Assembly: GCA_030549175.1 (NCBI GenBank)
Contig: JAUKUA010000007.1
Coordinates: 4,464,001 to 4,528,000, forward strand
Length of the DNA: 64,000 nt
Source: Lasiosphaeris hirsuta
Lineage: Eukaryota > Ascomycota > Sordariomycetes > Sordariales > Lasiosphaeriaceae
Direction: 5' to 3'
Shown here: positions 11,617-23,563 of the stretch, piece after piece
Layout: every line of letters begins with the position of its first letter
Position numbering within the stretch: the stretch's first letter is position 1
The notes under the pieces: model-generated
The model's database searches: none
Told to the model about the DNA's origin: nothing
The model's input: only the letters and a program-made list of their open reading frames with translations
Position numbers and translations under genes: made by a program

Positions 11617-14069
11617 TCACACAATATATATGGTATGTAAGTCCTCCCGAACGTTATAGCTCCAGCTGCCAACCCCCTGTCCATGGTAGCCCGACGCTCC
11701 CATAAATTCACGTTTGCTTTTATTGGCGACACGAAATTGCCCGACTCGTCGAAATCGACCCATCGTCGGATCTATCGACTCCAAAAGTAGACACACAAGC
11801 GTGTAGGGACCCATACCGAGCTCGCCCTCGGCTGCCGGGATATCCCGCCAGGGGAGATAGTAGAACAGCTTTCCAAAGAACTCCTCTTTTCGCAGCGCAT
11901 CGACTGGGCGGTCGTATCTCACTTCGGCTAGGCTCTGGTGGGGCAGCCCCTCGGATACGTGCTGTTCATAGTATCGGAGCGGATAGACGTACCCCTGGTA
12001 GATCTCCCACTCGCTGGGCTTGAGCCAAGAGTCGGTGTGATGATCCAGCTTCGGCACGGTTTGAGCAGGCATTACTTTCCCTACCACCTTCAGCTCAACT
12101 TGCGGCCTGGAGAGAGGTCCGAATGCATCCTCCACTGCCGGCTCGTCTTCCCAATGGGTTGTGTTGGCGGCCTGCGGCGGCCGGAACTTGACAATGCAGA
12201 CGCCGTCGACGGCAAAGTCGTCGTAATAGGGGTGGGAGGGATACGTGCCGACCGGCAGGTCGGTTGATGCCCACGAGAAGCTCGGCGCTCGATAGCAATG
12301 GGTATCAGCTAGTGCCGAGCGGTTTTGATCGATTGGGCTGATGGGACGGTCGATCCGAGCCGAATATATCGTTGGGTCCATCATCGCTTCCCACATGAGC
12401 TGGCCACGGAGGTGACGCAGCCACATGCCAGCAACGTACGTGTCATGCAGGACCGTCTTCATATACTGAGCGATGCCGGAAATGGTAATGAGCTTGTCGG
12501 AAGTGAAGCTGAGCTGGGTCCGCGAGTATATCCTAATGATATCTGCCCACACACCGTACAGGTGGCTCATTTCCTGGTCCTTGGCATCCTCGTCCTGACC
12601 ACGGCCCTTCAGGCCAGAGGCTCTCATGTCGAGTTGGTGCTTGCGGTCTCTGGGTGTCAGTTGGAGGGCCTTGAGGCGGCTGGTGTCGGGACTGCCGTTC
12701 AATTCACCCGGGAGATGGGCTAACGGAAGCGTTTCACAGCGGGAGGTCTGACAGCACTCCCAAAAGACCTCCCGTCTGCAAAAGTGCAAATTCCGCGCCG
12801 ACAGAAGGCGCTCTTGAAGAACCCACGCCCGGCTGTTGAGGGGAGAATCACAGATCTCGTCGATCCAGATTCGGTCTTCGACGGAGGAGAAGGGCAGTCG
12901 GGTCGCCAGCCCATCTGGCTCTGATATAATATTGAGATCGATTTGCACCTGGTCAAACACCCCCAGGTCTCGCTCAAAGAACAGGCCCCGTGACTCATCG
13001 CCCCAGTCGGCCGAGATGTTGCAGTAGGCGTTCTTGTAAACCAGATGCATCCTGGATGCCTCCCGCAGCCAGTCGACGCCGTCATCTCCAGACTGGATTA
13101 TACAGAGGGAATCGATCCAGATGTATCGCGTGTGGAGTTGTCTGGCAGCGTAGATGCAATCACCAAATGTTGTTGGTAAGGATGCCACGGGGATCCCGGT
13201 TCGGAACTGGCCGAGTTTTTCTGCCGTCAGCTTGATGATGTCGGACGCCCCCCACCTATGGCTCAGCGTGATGTAGCCGTTGCCCGTGGCACTTGCTTCG
13301 GTGCCGCCGATCAGGCGGCAGGTGGCGGGGGCTACCGTTCCACCGATGAGCGGATCGCCAATGTCGAGAAGTCGGGTTGGACTCCATGTTCTATCCGTCC
13401 GCCGAGCGATGCAGGGTTGGTGGTTCGCTATGCAGTCCTGAATCCAGCTGCGAATGAGGCTAAACGTTTCGGCAGAGTCTGTCCGTGGCGACCTTGGGAC
13501 ACTGTGCTGAATGCGAGGTTGGCCTTGAGAGAAATTTAGCTGCGACTATCGATGGGTCTCGCTGCGTAAAAACACTCACTACTCATTTCATCCATTGAGA
13601 GAAGAATGATGACGGCTTTTGTTTTGTGGAGCAGGTCTGAGAGATCTTTGATATCCTCTTCATCCACGTCCATGAAGAGGCCGTGTTTTCGCCTCTCAGA
13701 TATAGCCACGACAAACTCGCGTCTGAAGCCCTGCCATACGGTAACTTTGTAACCTATCGGAAATTTCGTCACCGCTACCTCTAGATACGAGAAAACAACG
13801 GGCTTATTCGGGGTTTGAAGATCCGAGTCACCGGCCAGGCTCCTTTCGCCATCGAGCTCCAGAGCGCGCCCCACCTTGTGAAGCAGTTCGCAGTCGTCGT
13901 CATCAAGCTCCCGATAGCTCCGCCAGCATATATAGCATTTCTCCTTCGCTGACTTCAAGTATCCGAGCATTGAATAGTGCTGTGGGCGGGGCTCGAACCC
14001 TGAGCTTCCGGGTGTACTTTTCATTTCCTGTCCTTGAAATGAGTCGATGCACGGCTTGCAGAGAGGCAT
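11617..14069 (-). CDS. HET-domain protein (798 aa)
   Basis: Heterokaryon-incompatibility (HET) domain protein; the HET domain is the cell-death-inducing module of fungal non-self recognition. Exons 14069-13580 and 13523-11617; the 56-nt intron (GTGAGT...CTCAAG) gives phase-consistent joining and 799 codons. The N-terminus has LCKPCIDSF and CYICWRSY, the cysteine-bearing preamble usual in this family. After the intron come DSAETFSLIRSWIQDC, then the domain proper near residue 250: YITLSHRWG, followed by LPTTFGDCIYAARQL, YIWIDSLCIIQ, WLREASRMHLVYKNA and SRAWVLQERLLS. All core HET blocks are present and the frame is uninterrupted. No partner such as a STAND gene is immediately adjacent. Confidence 0.93.
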
Positions 14070-14560
14070 TGTCGGTAAGGGATTAGAGAGGGATCGTTTG
14101 TTGAATGAACAAATTCAAACCGTGCCGAACATCACCTGTCGGCGCTAGATTCTCCGGACTAAAGAAAGTGAGATGGACTTGTTGAACGTTTTATTCCGCT
14201 GGAACCTGGGGTTTGTAGGCCTGTTGCCGACTGCAGCCTAAATCTGGACCCAAATGGAGGAACAATAGTGGCCAGCAAAGAATATGCAGCTCCGTATTTA
14301 GCTGTCACCGTTGCGGTTACAGCCACTATTTGACCTTGTCGCTATGCAAGACAAAGTTGCTGATTGGCTAGGTCACCTGACTTCTCCAATAAAGCAAAAA
14401 TCGAAAGGAAGGACCTCTGTTTCTCGACGGCGGCTAGATATCCAATACCGTTTCTCCTACCGGGGACAACTGCATTGGGGTTGACTCGGCGCGCTTCTGT
14501 GGGTTTGTACATGGCCACCACGCCAAACTCCCCTCCACACCTCATAACCCCAGCCCTCAC
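14070..14560. other. Intergenic
   Basis: About 490 bases holding the HET promoter and the F-box gene 3' flank. No gene or repeat is seen. Confidence 0.55.
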
Positions 14561-15580
14561 TCAGCTCGAGGAGGACCAGAGCACAGCAATCTGAACATCC
14601 CTATCATGCTGGTCGGCCTGGACGTAAACCCACCTCCCGCGATCGGCAATCCAGCTGCGATTCGGCAGATAGGCCTCCAGCATGTAGTAATTATCGCGAT
14701 GGTACGGCGTATCCACAGTCGGCGGCCCGCTGCGCTCGAGAAAGGCATCTGTGCCAGCACGCACGTCCTCCTCCGTCATGCGGAACCGCCGCCGACGGTT
14801 CCCCTTGTTCAGGCCGTGGCGGCGGATGGACCGGATGGTGGAGTCGAGGTGGGCCTCGAGGATCATGGCGTACCACAGGGGCCGCATCAGGCTCCAGGCG
14901 ACGTGGTCGGCGTGGCGCGCGATGAGCTGCTGGTTCCACTGCGGGCTCGTGCCGCGCGGGATCATGGGGATGGGCTCGCCCTTGTCGAGGTTGTCCTGCC
15001 AGTGGGCGAAGTCGAGCGCGAGGCAGAGCGAGTTCCAGCGCAGGATGCACGTCAGGCAGGTGCACACGACTGACGGGTCCGGGGGCTGGATGTGCTGGAA
15101 TGGACGCTGGTGCAGGGCTTGCACCTTGGATCGGAGGGGGCTCTGCAGTGCCGGGCGGGAAGCTGGGTCAACGTGCTCCAGCAGCACTGGACGCGGGAAG
15201 CACTTGGCGAGGGCGGCGTAGCGTGTGGCGATGACTGTCTTGGTGATGTGGTCTTCTTCGGCGAGGATGAACTGGCGCAGCGGCTGGCTCACCCACGACA
15301 GGGCGAGTAGGTCGCGCGGGCGGAGGATGGCGAGGATCTCGAGGAATATCTCATGTGGCAAATCTAAAAAGCCGCTGGCGTAGGCAAGCGAACTTTTGCT
15401 GGCCTTTTTTTCCTGCCTCTTGCGTAGCCGCTTGGTGCGTTTCGAGTCGACGGCCAGCGCCTGCGTCATGTCGACCAGCACGTCATCGTCTGAGCCGCCG
15501 CCATCGCCGTCGTCTGTGAAGACAATAGTTCGAGTCACGGGCGGCTTGCGATGTGTTGTTCGCTGCGCGACTTCTTTCAT
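14561..15580 (-). CDS. F-box protein (339 aa)
   Basis: Putative substrate adaptor of an SCF ubiquitin ligase. Single exon. Residues 1-65 are charged, with a GGGSDDD acidic stretch and a basic KRTKRLRKRQEKK segment. The F-box follows near residues 68-110: FLDLPHEIFLEILAILRPRD, then LLALSWVSQPLRQF. The remainder contains a CTCLTC pair and an LRWNSLCLALDFAHWQDNL block, seen in a family of uncharacterised ascomycete F-box proteins. No leucine-rich or WD repeats are recognisable. Confidence 0.85.
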   Translation of the reverse strand: MKEVAQRTTHRKPPVTRTIVFTDDGDGGGSDDDVLVDMTQALAVDSKRTKRLRKRQEKKASKSSLAYASGFLDLPHEIFLEILAILRPRDLLALSWVSQPLRQFILAEEDHITKTVIATRYAALAKCFPRPVLLEHVDPASRPALQSPLRSKVQALHQRPFQHIQPPDPSVVCTCLTCILRWNSLCLALDFAHWQDNLDKGEPIPMIPRGTSPQWNQQLIARHADHVAWSLMRPLWYAMILEAHLDSTIRSIRRHGLNKGNRRRRFRMTEEDVRAGTDAFLERSGPPTVDTPYHRDNYYMLEAYLPNRSWIADRGRWVYVQADQHDRDVQIAVLWSSSS

Positions 15581-16993
15581 TGTGAGAGCCGCGGCAGTAA
15601 AATCGATGCAAAGAATGCGAGGGAGGAAAATGCGGCAAAAACTTCACATCGATCAAATTGACTCTGCGCTTTCCTAAATTGACTTTGCTTCTCCCCTCGT
15701 GTCGTTGGGCGGAAGGGTGTTGACCGAACAGGCAGTCGAGGGTGGGGCACTGGGAGTAATGCTGACAGCACAGGCCACATAGGTGCCCTAGCTTCCTAGC
15801 TTGCCTCCACTGTTGAGGCCGCGAGGCAGCCACGTGTGACCTTCTGCCGTATCTGGCGACACCTTCTCTTTCTCTGCTCATTTCCTTCCATGTCACAATT
15901 GGCGCGAAAATTCCCGTATCTCTCCCAATGTTTTTCTCCATCTCCCCAAATTTCTTTTAATGGACCCCCCCCCCCCCCCCCCGACTACTTCGCGCCTCTG
16001 GTCCATAAGTTCTCAAGTTTAAGCTGGCGGTGTCTTTCACAGCAGCCTGAGTGAGATCTCCACATCGACATCGACATCTTCCCTTACTATGTCCCACTTC
16101 ACTTCAACCAATCACCTCTGTGCTTAATCAATTCAGCTTCGCCGACAGACCCCATAGTGATGGATGTTCTAGCGGTTCATTGTTGGATATAAGCACTGCG
16201 GGTACTCTTGCGTGCCGACAGCGACCCCGTCGACGAGGCACCCGATCCGACCAATGGTGAAGTCATTTAGGTTTCAACCCACCTTGATGCTTATCATCAA
16301 CTTACTCACCCCACGATGCCCTCGAGTACCATCTAAACCAAGTGCTGAGCCCTACATAACATAATGGAAAGATAGAAGTCACGGCCAATCGTAGGGGAGT
16401 TACCAGGTAATTTGTACTAGTAAGAGTTGATACCATGTTCACAAATCAAAACGTCAGCACGTGCCGCCCCCTTCCCGAAGTCAATGAGTGTTGGGCCACG
16501 ATGCGATGCGGGGTCGGGCTAGGTCTTCCATCGCATCACATATCGTTTGAGACTCGGACCGGGCCAGAAGAGCGCAAGGACTGCAATTTCTAAATGGCAA
16601 CAAGCGATTCACGAGTGGAGGTCGTGTTGGAAGGCAGTGGTGGCACCAATGAAGCCAGGGGGGGTCAAGACAGCATCCGCGTCGACGACGCCGACAGGAA
16701 TATCCGAGTAAGGGATTCCGAGCAAGAGGACTTTGCCAAGAGCAATAGCGGAGAAAACCGTGGATATAGGTCAAGCGTGCGAGCCAAATACCGGGAACTA
16801 AGTTCAAAGGTTTGCGTCTGAATGCCTCTTCACGCTCACTGCATTCGCTGAAATCAACTCATCTTCACAGCTGCGGCGTCACATCTTGCTTCCTCATCGA
16901 CATCTACAACCTGTGGTTAATACGGGGACAAAGAAATACGCCTCCTCCTACGAGGAGCAGTCAACCCCTGAAGACGACTCGCCCGGCGCTCCA
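15581..16993. other. Intergenic with C18 tract
   Basis: About 1.4 kb without a supported gene. It contains a run of 18 C at 15965-15982. A 75-codon frame at 16594-16821 has no recognisable feature, though it could be a 5' exon of the HET-like fragment that follows. Confidence 0.5.
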
Positions 16994-17374
16994 ATGAATC
17001 CATCACTTGACCAGCTCATCGAGCAAAGCGGCTCCAATACCGGCCCCCATACATGCAAATATTGCTCCAAGATCATACTAAACCTGTGCAGAGAGAATGC
17101 GGGCGTATCCCTGGAATTTCAAGCTTGTTACAGGACGTATTTTGGGTTTAACGGTGGTGACGCAACAATCGCGGCATCCAATGGCTGCGTTCAATTCTCT
17201 CTCCTAGCCAAAGTATCGCACTATACAGGATATGAACCGGGCGAGTTTCTACGCGAAAACAAGAAAAGACCGATAGAAGCCACTGTCGGGATGAAGAGAG
17301 GAATGCCCTCCTTGATATTCAGAATGGAGGGAACCTCCCACGATTTCATAGCCCTGGGGAAATTTGGAATATAA
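16994..17374 (+). pseudogene. N-terminal fragment of a HET-type protein
   Basis: A 126-residue frame with HTCKYCSKIILNL followed by GGDATIAASNGCVQFSLLAK resembles the cysteine-bearing N-terminal preamble that precedes HET domains. It stops before any HET block, and none is found downstream, where the histidine phosphatase gene lies convergently. Most likely a truncated relic; an intact short protein cannot be excluded. Confidence 0.5.
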
Positions 17375-17634
17375 AATGCAGTTCCTGGTAAGCCTCTCCA
17401 GTTATGTATTACCGGAATCGAAGTGGCCCCCTCACTATATATCGTCTAGGAGAGTTGTCGCACTGGAATAACAGAGTATGCTCGGCACCAGGAGCATGCC
17501 CCCCCATCCCCCCTAGTATGTACCACGCTTCCTCATCAGATGTCACTCTCTTTCTCACCCTCTCTTTATTATCGAGTTCTTACTTCTTAATCCAATACAT
17601 TCATTCACTCTACCACATGCCTTCCATAGTATCC

Positions 17635-18632
17635 CTACAACTGCGCCTTGATCAGCAGAGGAACAACATTCCCCGGTGCAACATTCAGCTCCGGATGCCC
17701 GACGACCGAGAACAGAGCGATGAGTGTGCCAGAGTGGATCGTCAGAGAAACGATGGCCTCGCTGTCATTGGCAAACAACTCACCGAGAAACGCCCTAACA
17801 CGAACAGCATGCTCAGGCAACGTCTCCCTAATATCGGGCTTCCACAACTCATCCCGCTCAGCAAACCCCTCCTCGATAACAAACCCCGGGTGGCTCTCCG
17901 CGATCCACGTTCGCGTACGGCGGCGGTCGCACGTGTGGATGCCCATCCGCTCGCGGATGAGTTCTTTAACAATGGGTTGGAAGGCCGGCGGCTGCCCCTC
18001 GGGCAGCGCGATGCCGGTGAAAGCGAGCTGGCAGGTGTCTAGACAACGGCTGTGGGGGCTGGCGTAGTGGCGCCGGGGCAGCGGCAGCTTCAGCTTGGCG
18101 GCCGACTCCTGCCAGAAGGCATTCATGGCCAGGGCCTGCGCCCTGCCCTTGGGCGTCAGATCGGCGTCGGCCCATACGGTTTTGCCATCGCCATCTAGCC
18201 GGGCCCAGTAGGACTGCGGAGGCGAGGGTTAGTTGATGGGGCAGCAGAAGAGACGGAGCGTGGTACCAACCTCCCATGCTTCTTTCCCGACCTCTGCCTC
18301 CTTGACGTTGTGGTAGCCCTCCCCGTGTCGGGTGGCGTAGATCAGCTTGTACCGAACCTTGTCGCCCCCGGTGCGGTTGAGGTGGTCGAGGTGGCGGGCA
18401 AAGGCCTCCCAGTCCCCTTCCTTCCTATCAGACCCGTCGTCTCCTTCATACAGTCGCTGGATCAGACCCAACCCTGGCAGTGTCACCTGGCTATCATCAG
18501 CATCTAGCGAGGTGCGCGATTCAGGGGCGGCGGGCTCACAGCGTCCACAGGGTCCGGGTTTGCGGTCGGCTCATCCTGCTCAAAGTACCCGCGGACGGCG
18601 GTATACGTGAATTGGGGTGTCGTTGCCGTCAT
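17635..18632 (-). CDS. Histidine phosphatase / phosphoglycerate-mutase-like protein (295 aa)
   Basis: Histidine-phosphatase superfamily enzyme, likely a small-molecule or phosphoprotein phosphatase and not a glycolytic mutase. Exons 18632-18540, 18486-18271 and 18213-17635 total 296 codons. The catalytic phospho-acceptor motif is YATRHGEGYHN in exon 2. DLTPKGRAQA and ASPHSRCLDTC follow, and the second catalytic histidine is in SLTIHSGTLIAL near the C-terminus. ERMGIHTCDRRRTR matches the conserved middle of fungal PGAM-like proteins. Length is typical. All introns have GT-AG ends. Confidence 0.92.
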
Positions 18633-19165
18633 GGTCTTTGATCTCGCGGGGCTTCGCCTACAGAAGTTCAACGAGCTGCAAATGATGTCTAGCGAACATT
18701 CCCGCCTTTGACTCGCCCATCGGCCGTCTCCGGCGTCGGCAACCCCCCCCCCCCACTAGCCTCCCATTGGTGCCCGCCCGAACAACCGTCGGCTCGCCAA
18801 ATCCTCAACGCCAACTTCTCTCCCCCAACGCCTTTACATGTTGTAACAGGTAGAGACGAAACCCGTTGATTTACTTTAAGGCTTCCGGGATACCGGACAG
18901 GAATATCATGTATTAGTCAAAGTATAGGTCTATAATTCCGCCTGGACACAAGCATCATTCTACAGCGCGTAATAAGCGTCTCCCATAAGTAATGCCTTTT
19001 AGGTGTCGGGTATGTCGGTTGAGTCAAGGACCATCATATCGAATCACCAACAAGAGCGGCAATGATCAACGAGGTGCTCAGAATGGACTAATCACCCAAA
19101 GTATCTCTCCCTCAGCAACCTCCCCCCTTTCACGAGGTATTCGCATGCTTACGCTCCTCTCACTC
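18633..19165. other. Intergenic
   Basis: About 530 bases between the phosphatase promoter and the 3' end of the next MFS gene. A short C run occurs near 18746. No gene is seen. Confidence 0.55.
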
Positions 19166-20894
19166 TCACGCTCCATCCTTCCGCCCCGCCCCCCTGGGTA
19201 CTACTCGCGGCCTGTCTTGATCGTGTCGAAAGGCCTTATTTCTCGCCGCGTACTCCCAGTACTTTGGCGCCGACCACGTCCGGAGGGCCTTACCCTTCCA
19301 GACCATGAAGAGGAAGGAGCCGGTGCAGCCAAGCGACAACAATCCGGCCAAGACGAAGCATCCCTGGAGGCCCATACCCGCGTACCAGGGCGCGATGGCG
19401 TAGCTCACAGCGAAGCCCATGACATTACGGATGAGAATAACGGCCGTGGTCGAGTTACCACTCATCTCCTTGAAGCAGTCGACGTTATACGACAGGGAGA
19501 CGCACCCGCCCGTCACGACGCCAAACGTCAACATCCCCAGCCCCGCGGCCAGCCCGGCCCAGTGGATCGAGTGCTCTGCTCCCACGCCCCAGAGCACGAG
19601 GCCGGCGCACGACATGACCGCCGACAGTCCCAACGTCCACAGCCGCTGCTCGGGCTCGCGTATGCCCTTGTTGCGCCGCGCCAGCCACAGCGTGATGCGG
19701 TCGGCCACCAAACCAGCCCCTGAGTCTGTTAGAACTTTTCTCCTCCTTCCACTCCCCATTTTTGTGTGTGTGTGTGTGTGTAGGGGAGGGAGGGGTCACA
19801 CGGATTCACTTACACAGACAGCCAAAGGCGGTACCGATGATAGGACCGGCATAGATACACCCGACAAGCCCGGTCGACCAGCCATACGGGGCCGAGCTAA
19901 GGATAGGGCTGGCCGTGGCGTTAAGCACGTTATACCAGCAGAGATTGACGCCGTAGATGAAGCCGGCCCAGGCGACGTTGGGGAACCGGGCGATAATGGG
20001 CAGCGGCAGCCACATGGACCGAAACATGGCCCGGACCGACGGGCGGCCCTCGGCTAGCACAAAGAAGCCGAGGTGCTGGGGGAAACCTCTTTGTCGCCGG
20101 GGCTCGCACATGACGCCGCTACTTAAGACTCTGTCGCCGCTATACTTACTCTCCTCCACACTATGCTCGAGACCCTCGAGTGTCTCGCGGAGGTACATTG
20201 TCTCCTCCATACCAAAGAAAAGGACCAAAAAGGTCACGGCGCACATAATGGCGCCAAGGTGCATGGTCCAACGCCAGCCGCAGGCCTCAGCGAGCCACCC
20301 GGCGCAGAGGGGCGCGAGGAAGTTGGAGCCAAACAGGGCAAAGACGTACAGGCTCATCCAGGCGCCGCGGTCGTGGGCGAAGAAGACGTCGGGGATACTA
20401 ATCTCGGGCAGCGACTCGATGGGGGCGGCGAAGAAGCCGGCGAGGATGCGGTGGGCGTACCACTCACCGGCGGACCTAGAGTAGGCCGTCCACACCATCA
20501 GGGGCACGCAGGCGAGCGTCGAGCTGAGATAGACGCCGCGACGCCCGTACGTCTGCGCGACGGGCTGCCAAAAGAGGCAGCCGAGGCCGAGGAGCAGAAA
20601 CATGTGGCCCGTACCCTCGACCAGTGATGCCGTCGAGATGCCCGTGTCGCGTGTGATGTCGGCCAGGACCGAGTACTGCAGCGTCAGGGGCATACCAATG
20701 CCCACCGTGTACACCACCACCATGAGCGCCGACCGCCGCTTGCGTGAGTCGCTCCAGTTGAGCGGGTCGTCGGGGTCGTCGCTGGGGCGGGGGATCAGCT
20801 CGATGCCGTTTCGGGACTTGGTGCTGGCCTGCTGTCCGCCTACGTCGACGAGGTGGACAGTGCCGGGTACGGCGACGACGGCAGCAGCCATCAT
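19166..20894 (-). CDS. MFS transporter, DHA1-like (544 aa)
   Basis: Twelve-helix drug/H+ antiporter-type permease. Exons 20894-19814 and 19719-19166 (545 codons), joined as FGCL|WAGLVADR. The N-terminal IPRPSDDPDDPLNWS is the conserved entry motif of this fungal subfamily. PVAQTYGRRGVYL is the loop 2-3 signature and YAHRILAGFFAAPIESLPE the helix 4 region. Start is one of two adjacent ATGs (20894 or 20891). A (GT)n tract at 19763-19781 lies in the single intron. Substrate cannot be told from sequence. Confidence 0.9.
19763..19781. repeat. (GT)n microsatellite in MFS intron
   Basis: About nine GT units on the plus strand within the intron 19720-19813. Confidence 0.85.
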
Positions 20895-21404
20895 GTCTGA
20901 TAGGGGGAACAGACAGACAAAAACAACAATGGATGAGGATGAAGGAAGGGGGAGATCTCGCACTCGGTAGGGGAAGGGGAGGGAGGTGAGACAAGACGGC
21001 TTATCGTAGTATAGATCGGCAACGCTTCATCTCGTCCGTCGGCCTTCCGATAGGCAATACTACCCGATCCTAGATCACGACCCTCCCTGTAATTTGACCT
21101 AGAATGCTCCATTCTCGACACTTTCATGAAGCATCAGAGGCATCGCACACACGCCGCCCATATAAAAGCAGAGAGAGAGCATTGTCTTGCCGAAGCCGTA
21201 GTTGGTGGGGGCTGGCGGGGGCAAGATTCGGGAAACGTAACAACTCTTATTCAGAGGTAGGTGGATGGCCGGTTAGCTCACATGATACTAGGAAAGAGTC
21301 ATAATCAACACTTGATCACAAAACGTCGACCCTTAAGCCTTCAGCAGACTACCATCCCCCACCCCCCCCCTTCTCCCTCTCGCAGCCCCAACTGAATGGT
21401 ATTA
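20895..21404. other. Intergenic
   Basis: Promoter side of the MFS gene and flank of the next minus-strand gene; a 9-10 nt C run near 21360. No gene is seen. Confidence 0.55.
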
Positions 21405-23012
21405 TTATACGACCTCCGCGACGGATCTCAAAGTCACCGGCTTCGCCTCGCTGAGATCAGCCCAAAGCTCACCCCAGCTCGCCCCGAGATACGCCAGGTC
21501 GACCTCCCTGCCTGACGACTCCCTCATACTCTGCGCCATCCACTTGACCTTGGTCCTCGTCACGGCCGCCCCGGGCGGCAGTCTCCTAACAACAACAAAC
21601 CAAAAAGCCGCCAGGCCGACGGCCGCCAGGTAGACTAGAAACACGACGAGTACGGTCACCGCCAGCTCCACCGTCGACACGGCCACATGCTGATGGTTCG
21701 CGGAGAGTTAGCGGGAGGAGCTGGGATTTGGGAGTACTGCCATGCCAGCCGGGACCATCAACTTAGCAGTTTGTCCAGAGTTGGCGACGCCGTCCTTTCG
21801 AGATCGCAGCGTGCCATGGTCTACCACGACTCGTCGATGGGGCCGGTCCCCCAGGTGACCTCGCCATCGCTGGTAAAATTGGCGGGGGTGTGTTCTTGAG
21901 ATGAAACGCGGCGACGGTCAGGTGAAAGGGTAGGAAATTGCTATAGTCCTCTGTCGTGGCATTGTACGAAACATTGGGGTGAGTTTGTGCCGCGTCATCT
22001 AAATTAGCCACGGGTTTAACCTTCTATATAGATATCAAGTCTCCTCATACGATCCATTCTGCTCGCCATTGCCTCCAAAACCGCCTCGTCAGCTCGACGC
22101 CATCAAGCCCGTGCCAAGACCTCTTCCTTTCGAAAAGACTTAGTGCAGCTCCTCGAGATGGCATAAAACCAAAGCTACGAGATAAATTATTCCCCAGAGC
22201 CTCTCACTTATCAGAGTGGAATGACGACTTCGGACTGCGGTGCACCCTACAGGACTGCCAGTCCTTCCAATAGTCGCCCTGCAGCTCCATATCGCCCTCG
22301 TGTAACCACACTGGATTGTCCATTGTTGACAGCTGTCTTGAATGATGCCCCGTTTTGCGTTTTAGTATTGAGAAAGAAAGACATAACATTCTCTGGTGGA
22401 CTCGCCTGCGTCCTCTGTTCCCGCCTGTCAGATAAATAAGTATGACCTCCTGTTTCTCTATATCAGAAGCAAATATATCCCCTTTGAGTCCAGAGAGCCA
22501 AGCTCGTAATGGAAATACCTGAGGCTATGGACGGCAACCCCCAGACGGGGAAGACAGCTCGGTAAAGGCCACGGTCACAGCCGAATCACGATGCATCCCA
22601 TCTTCGGACTGTTATATGCGTCGACAATCTCAGTTTTTAAACTTTTTTCAAAGAGCAAACACTGGATACAGCAAGTACTGTTGGTAGAAGTATTTACCCC
22701 CGCCCCCGCCTGCCGCCCGGTCCCCTGATACGCAACGAGTCCCCTGACGACTACCACCCCCGAGGCTAGCACCAGACTCGACACACCAACCAAAATCACC
22801 AACCCCCGGAGCCCATCCGCCAGCTTCTCAGCAACCGGCGTCCTTGCCAGCGCCACCATCGCGTCCGGCCAAGTCCGGCCAATAACCACGGACCGCTCGC
22901 TCCTGATCCCCCCCGCCTCGGTCTCCGCAGGAACCACTCCGCCCTCGTCAGGGTCCAGAGGGACCTCGTCATCCTGGCCCTCGGGGACCTCTAGCACGGG
23001 CTGTGACTCCAT
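21405..23012 (-). CDS. Probable two-helix membrane protein, exon structure unresolved
   Basis: I read this as one minus-strand gene whose introns I could not settle. The first block (from ATG 23012) has an acidic N-terminus and a helix around LVILVGVSSLVLASGVVVV, followed by NTSTNSTCCIQC with possible glycosylation and disulphide sites. A middle block near 22320-22210 reads WLHEGDMELQGDYWKDWQSC. A further block near 22010-21830 contains SYNATTEDYSNF and, after a frame change at a C run near 21886, EVTWGTGPIDESW. The last block (21686-21405) has a second helix, VLVVFLVYLAAVGLAAFWFVVV, and a cytosolic tail. The order TM - Cys/Asn-rich ectodomain - TM is coherent, but I recognise no family, and frame changes may mean it is a pseudogene. 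Confidence 0.4.
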
Positions 23013-23563
23013 GTCTGGCGTTTTTGTCTGGAGAGGCGGCGTTCATCGTGTTAGCACAAGTACCTAATTAAAGAGAGGATAGACGGGTTGTAGGAAAGGA
23101 GCAAGTGTAGGCAAAGCGGCTTACCGGTCGGCCGCGGCAAATGCGCTTCCGGAAGATCTCGGACCATCGGCGACCAAAATTGGAGGGGGGGGGGCGTTTT
23201 GGGGGGCGCGGCGGCTTTGCTGGCTGGGAGTGGTGTCGAGGGGTTGCGGATGGCAGAGACCCGGGGGCCGGCAACTTGTGGCGTGACGGGTGGTTCTGGG
23301 GGGGGTGGCTGGTTCGCCGGGGGTCTTGTTGCGTTCGAGGGGCGAGTTTTGGTCGGCGGGCTTGGGGGTTTCGCAATCGGTAGACATGTTCATATGTTCT
23401 ACTGGTGAAGAAGAAAGGAAGAGAAGAGCTCCAAGTTCTGGTCCGCGACCGAAGACAAAACCCATTGCTCGCAGTCGAGCTCTTTCCCCCGTTCCATCTC
23501 CTCACTCCCTCCCGCTCTTTCCCCTGTGATGCCCTTTGGTTTGTTGCCGCATCAATGGCGACT
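23013..23563. other. Intergenic
   Basis: Frames here are Pro/Arg- or Gly-rich shadows of biased composition, with G runs around 23184-23310. Nothing is recognisable. Confidence 0.5.

Noticed and set aside
13985..14000. tRNA B-box-like GGTTCGAGCCC on the minus strand
   Set aside because: It lies inside the HET coding exon and no A box, acceptor stem or cloverleaf can be built around it.
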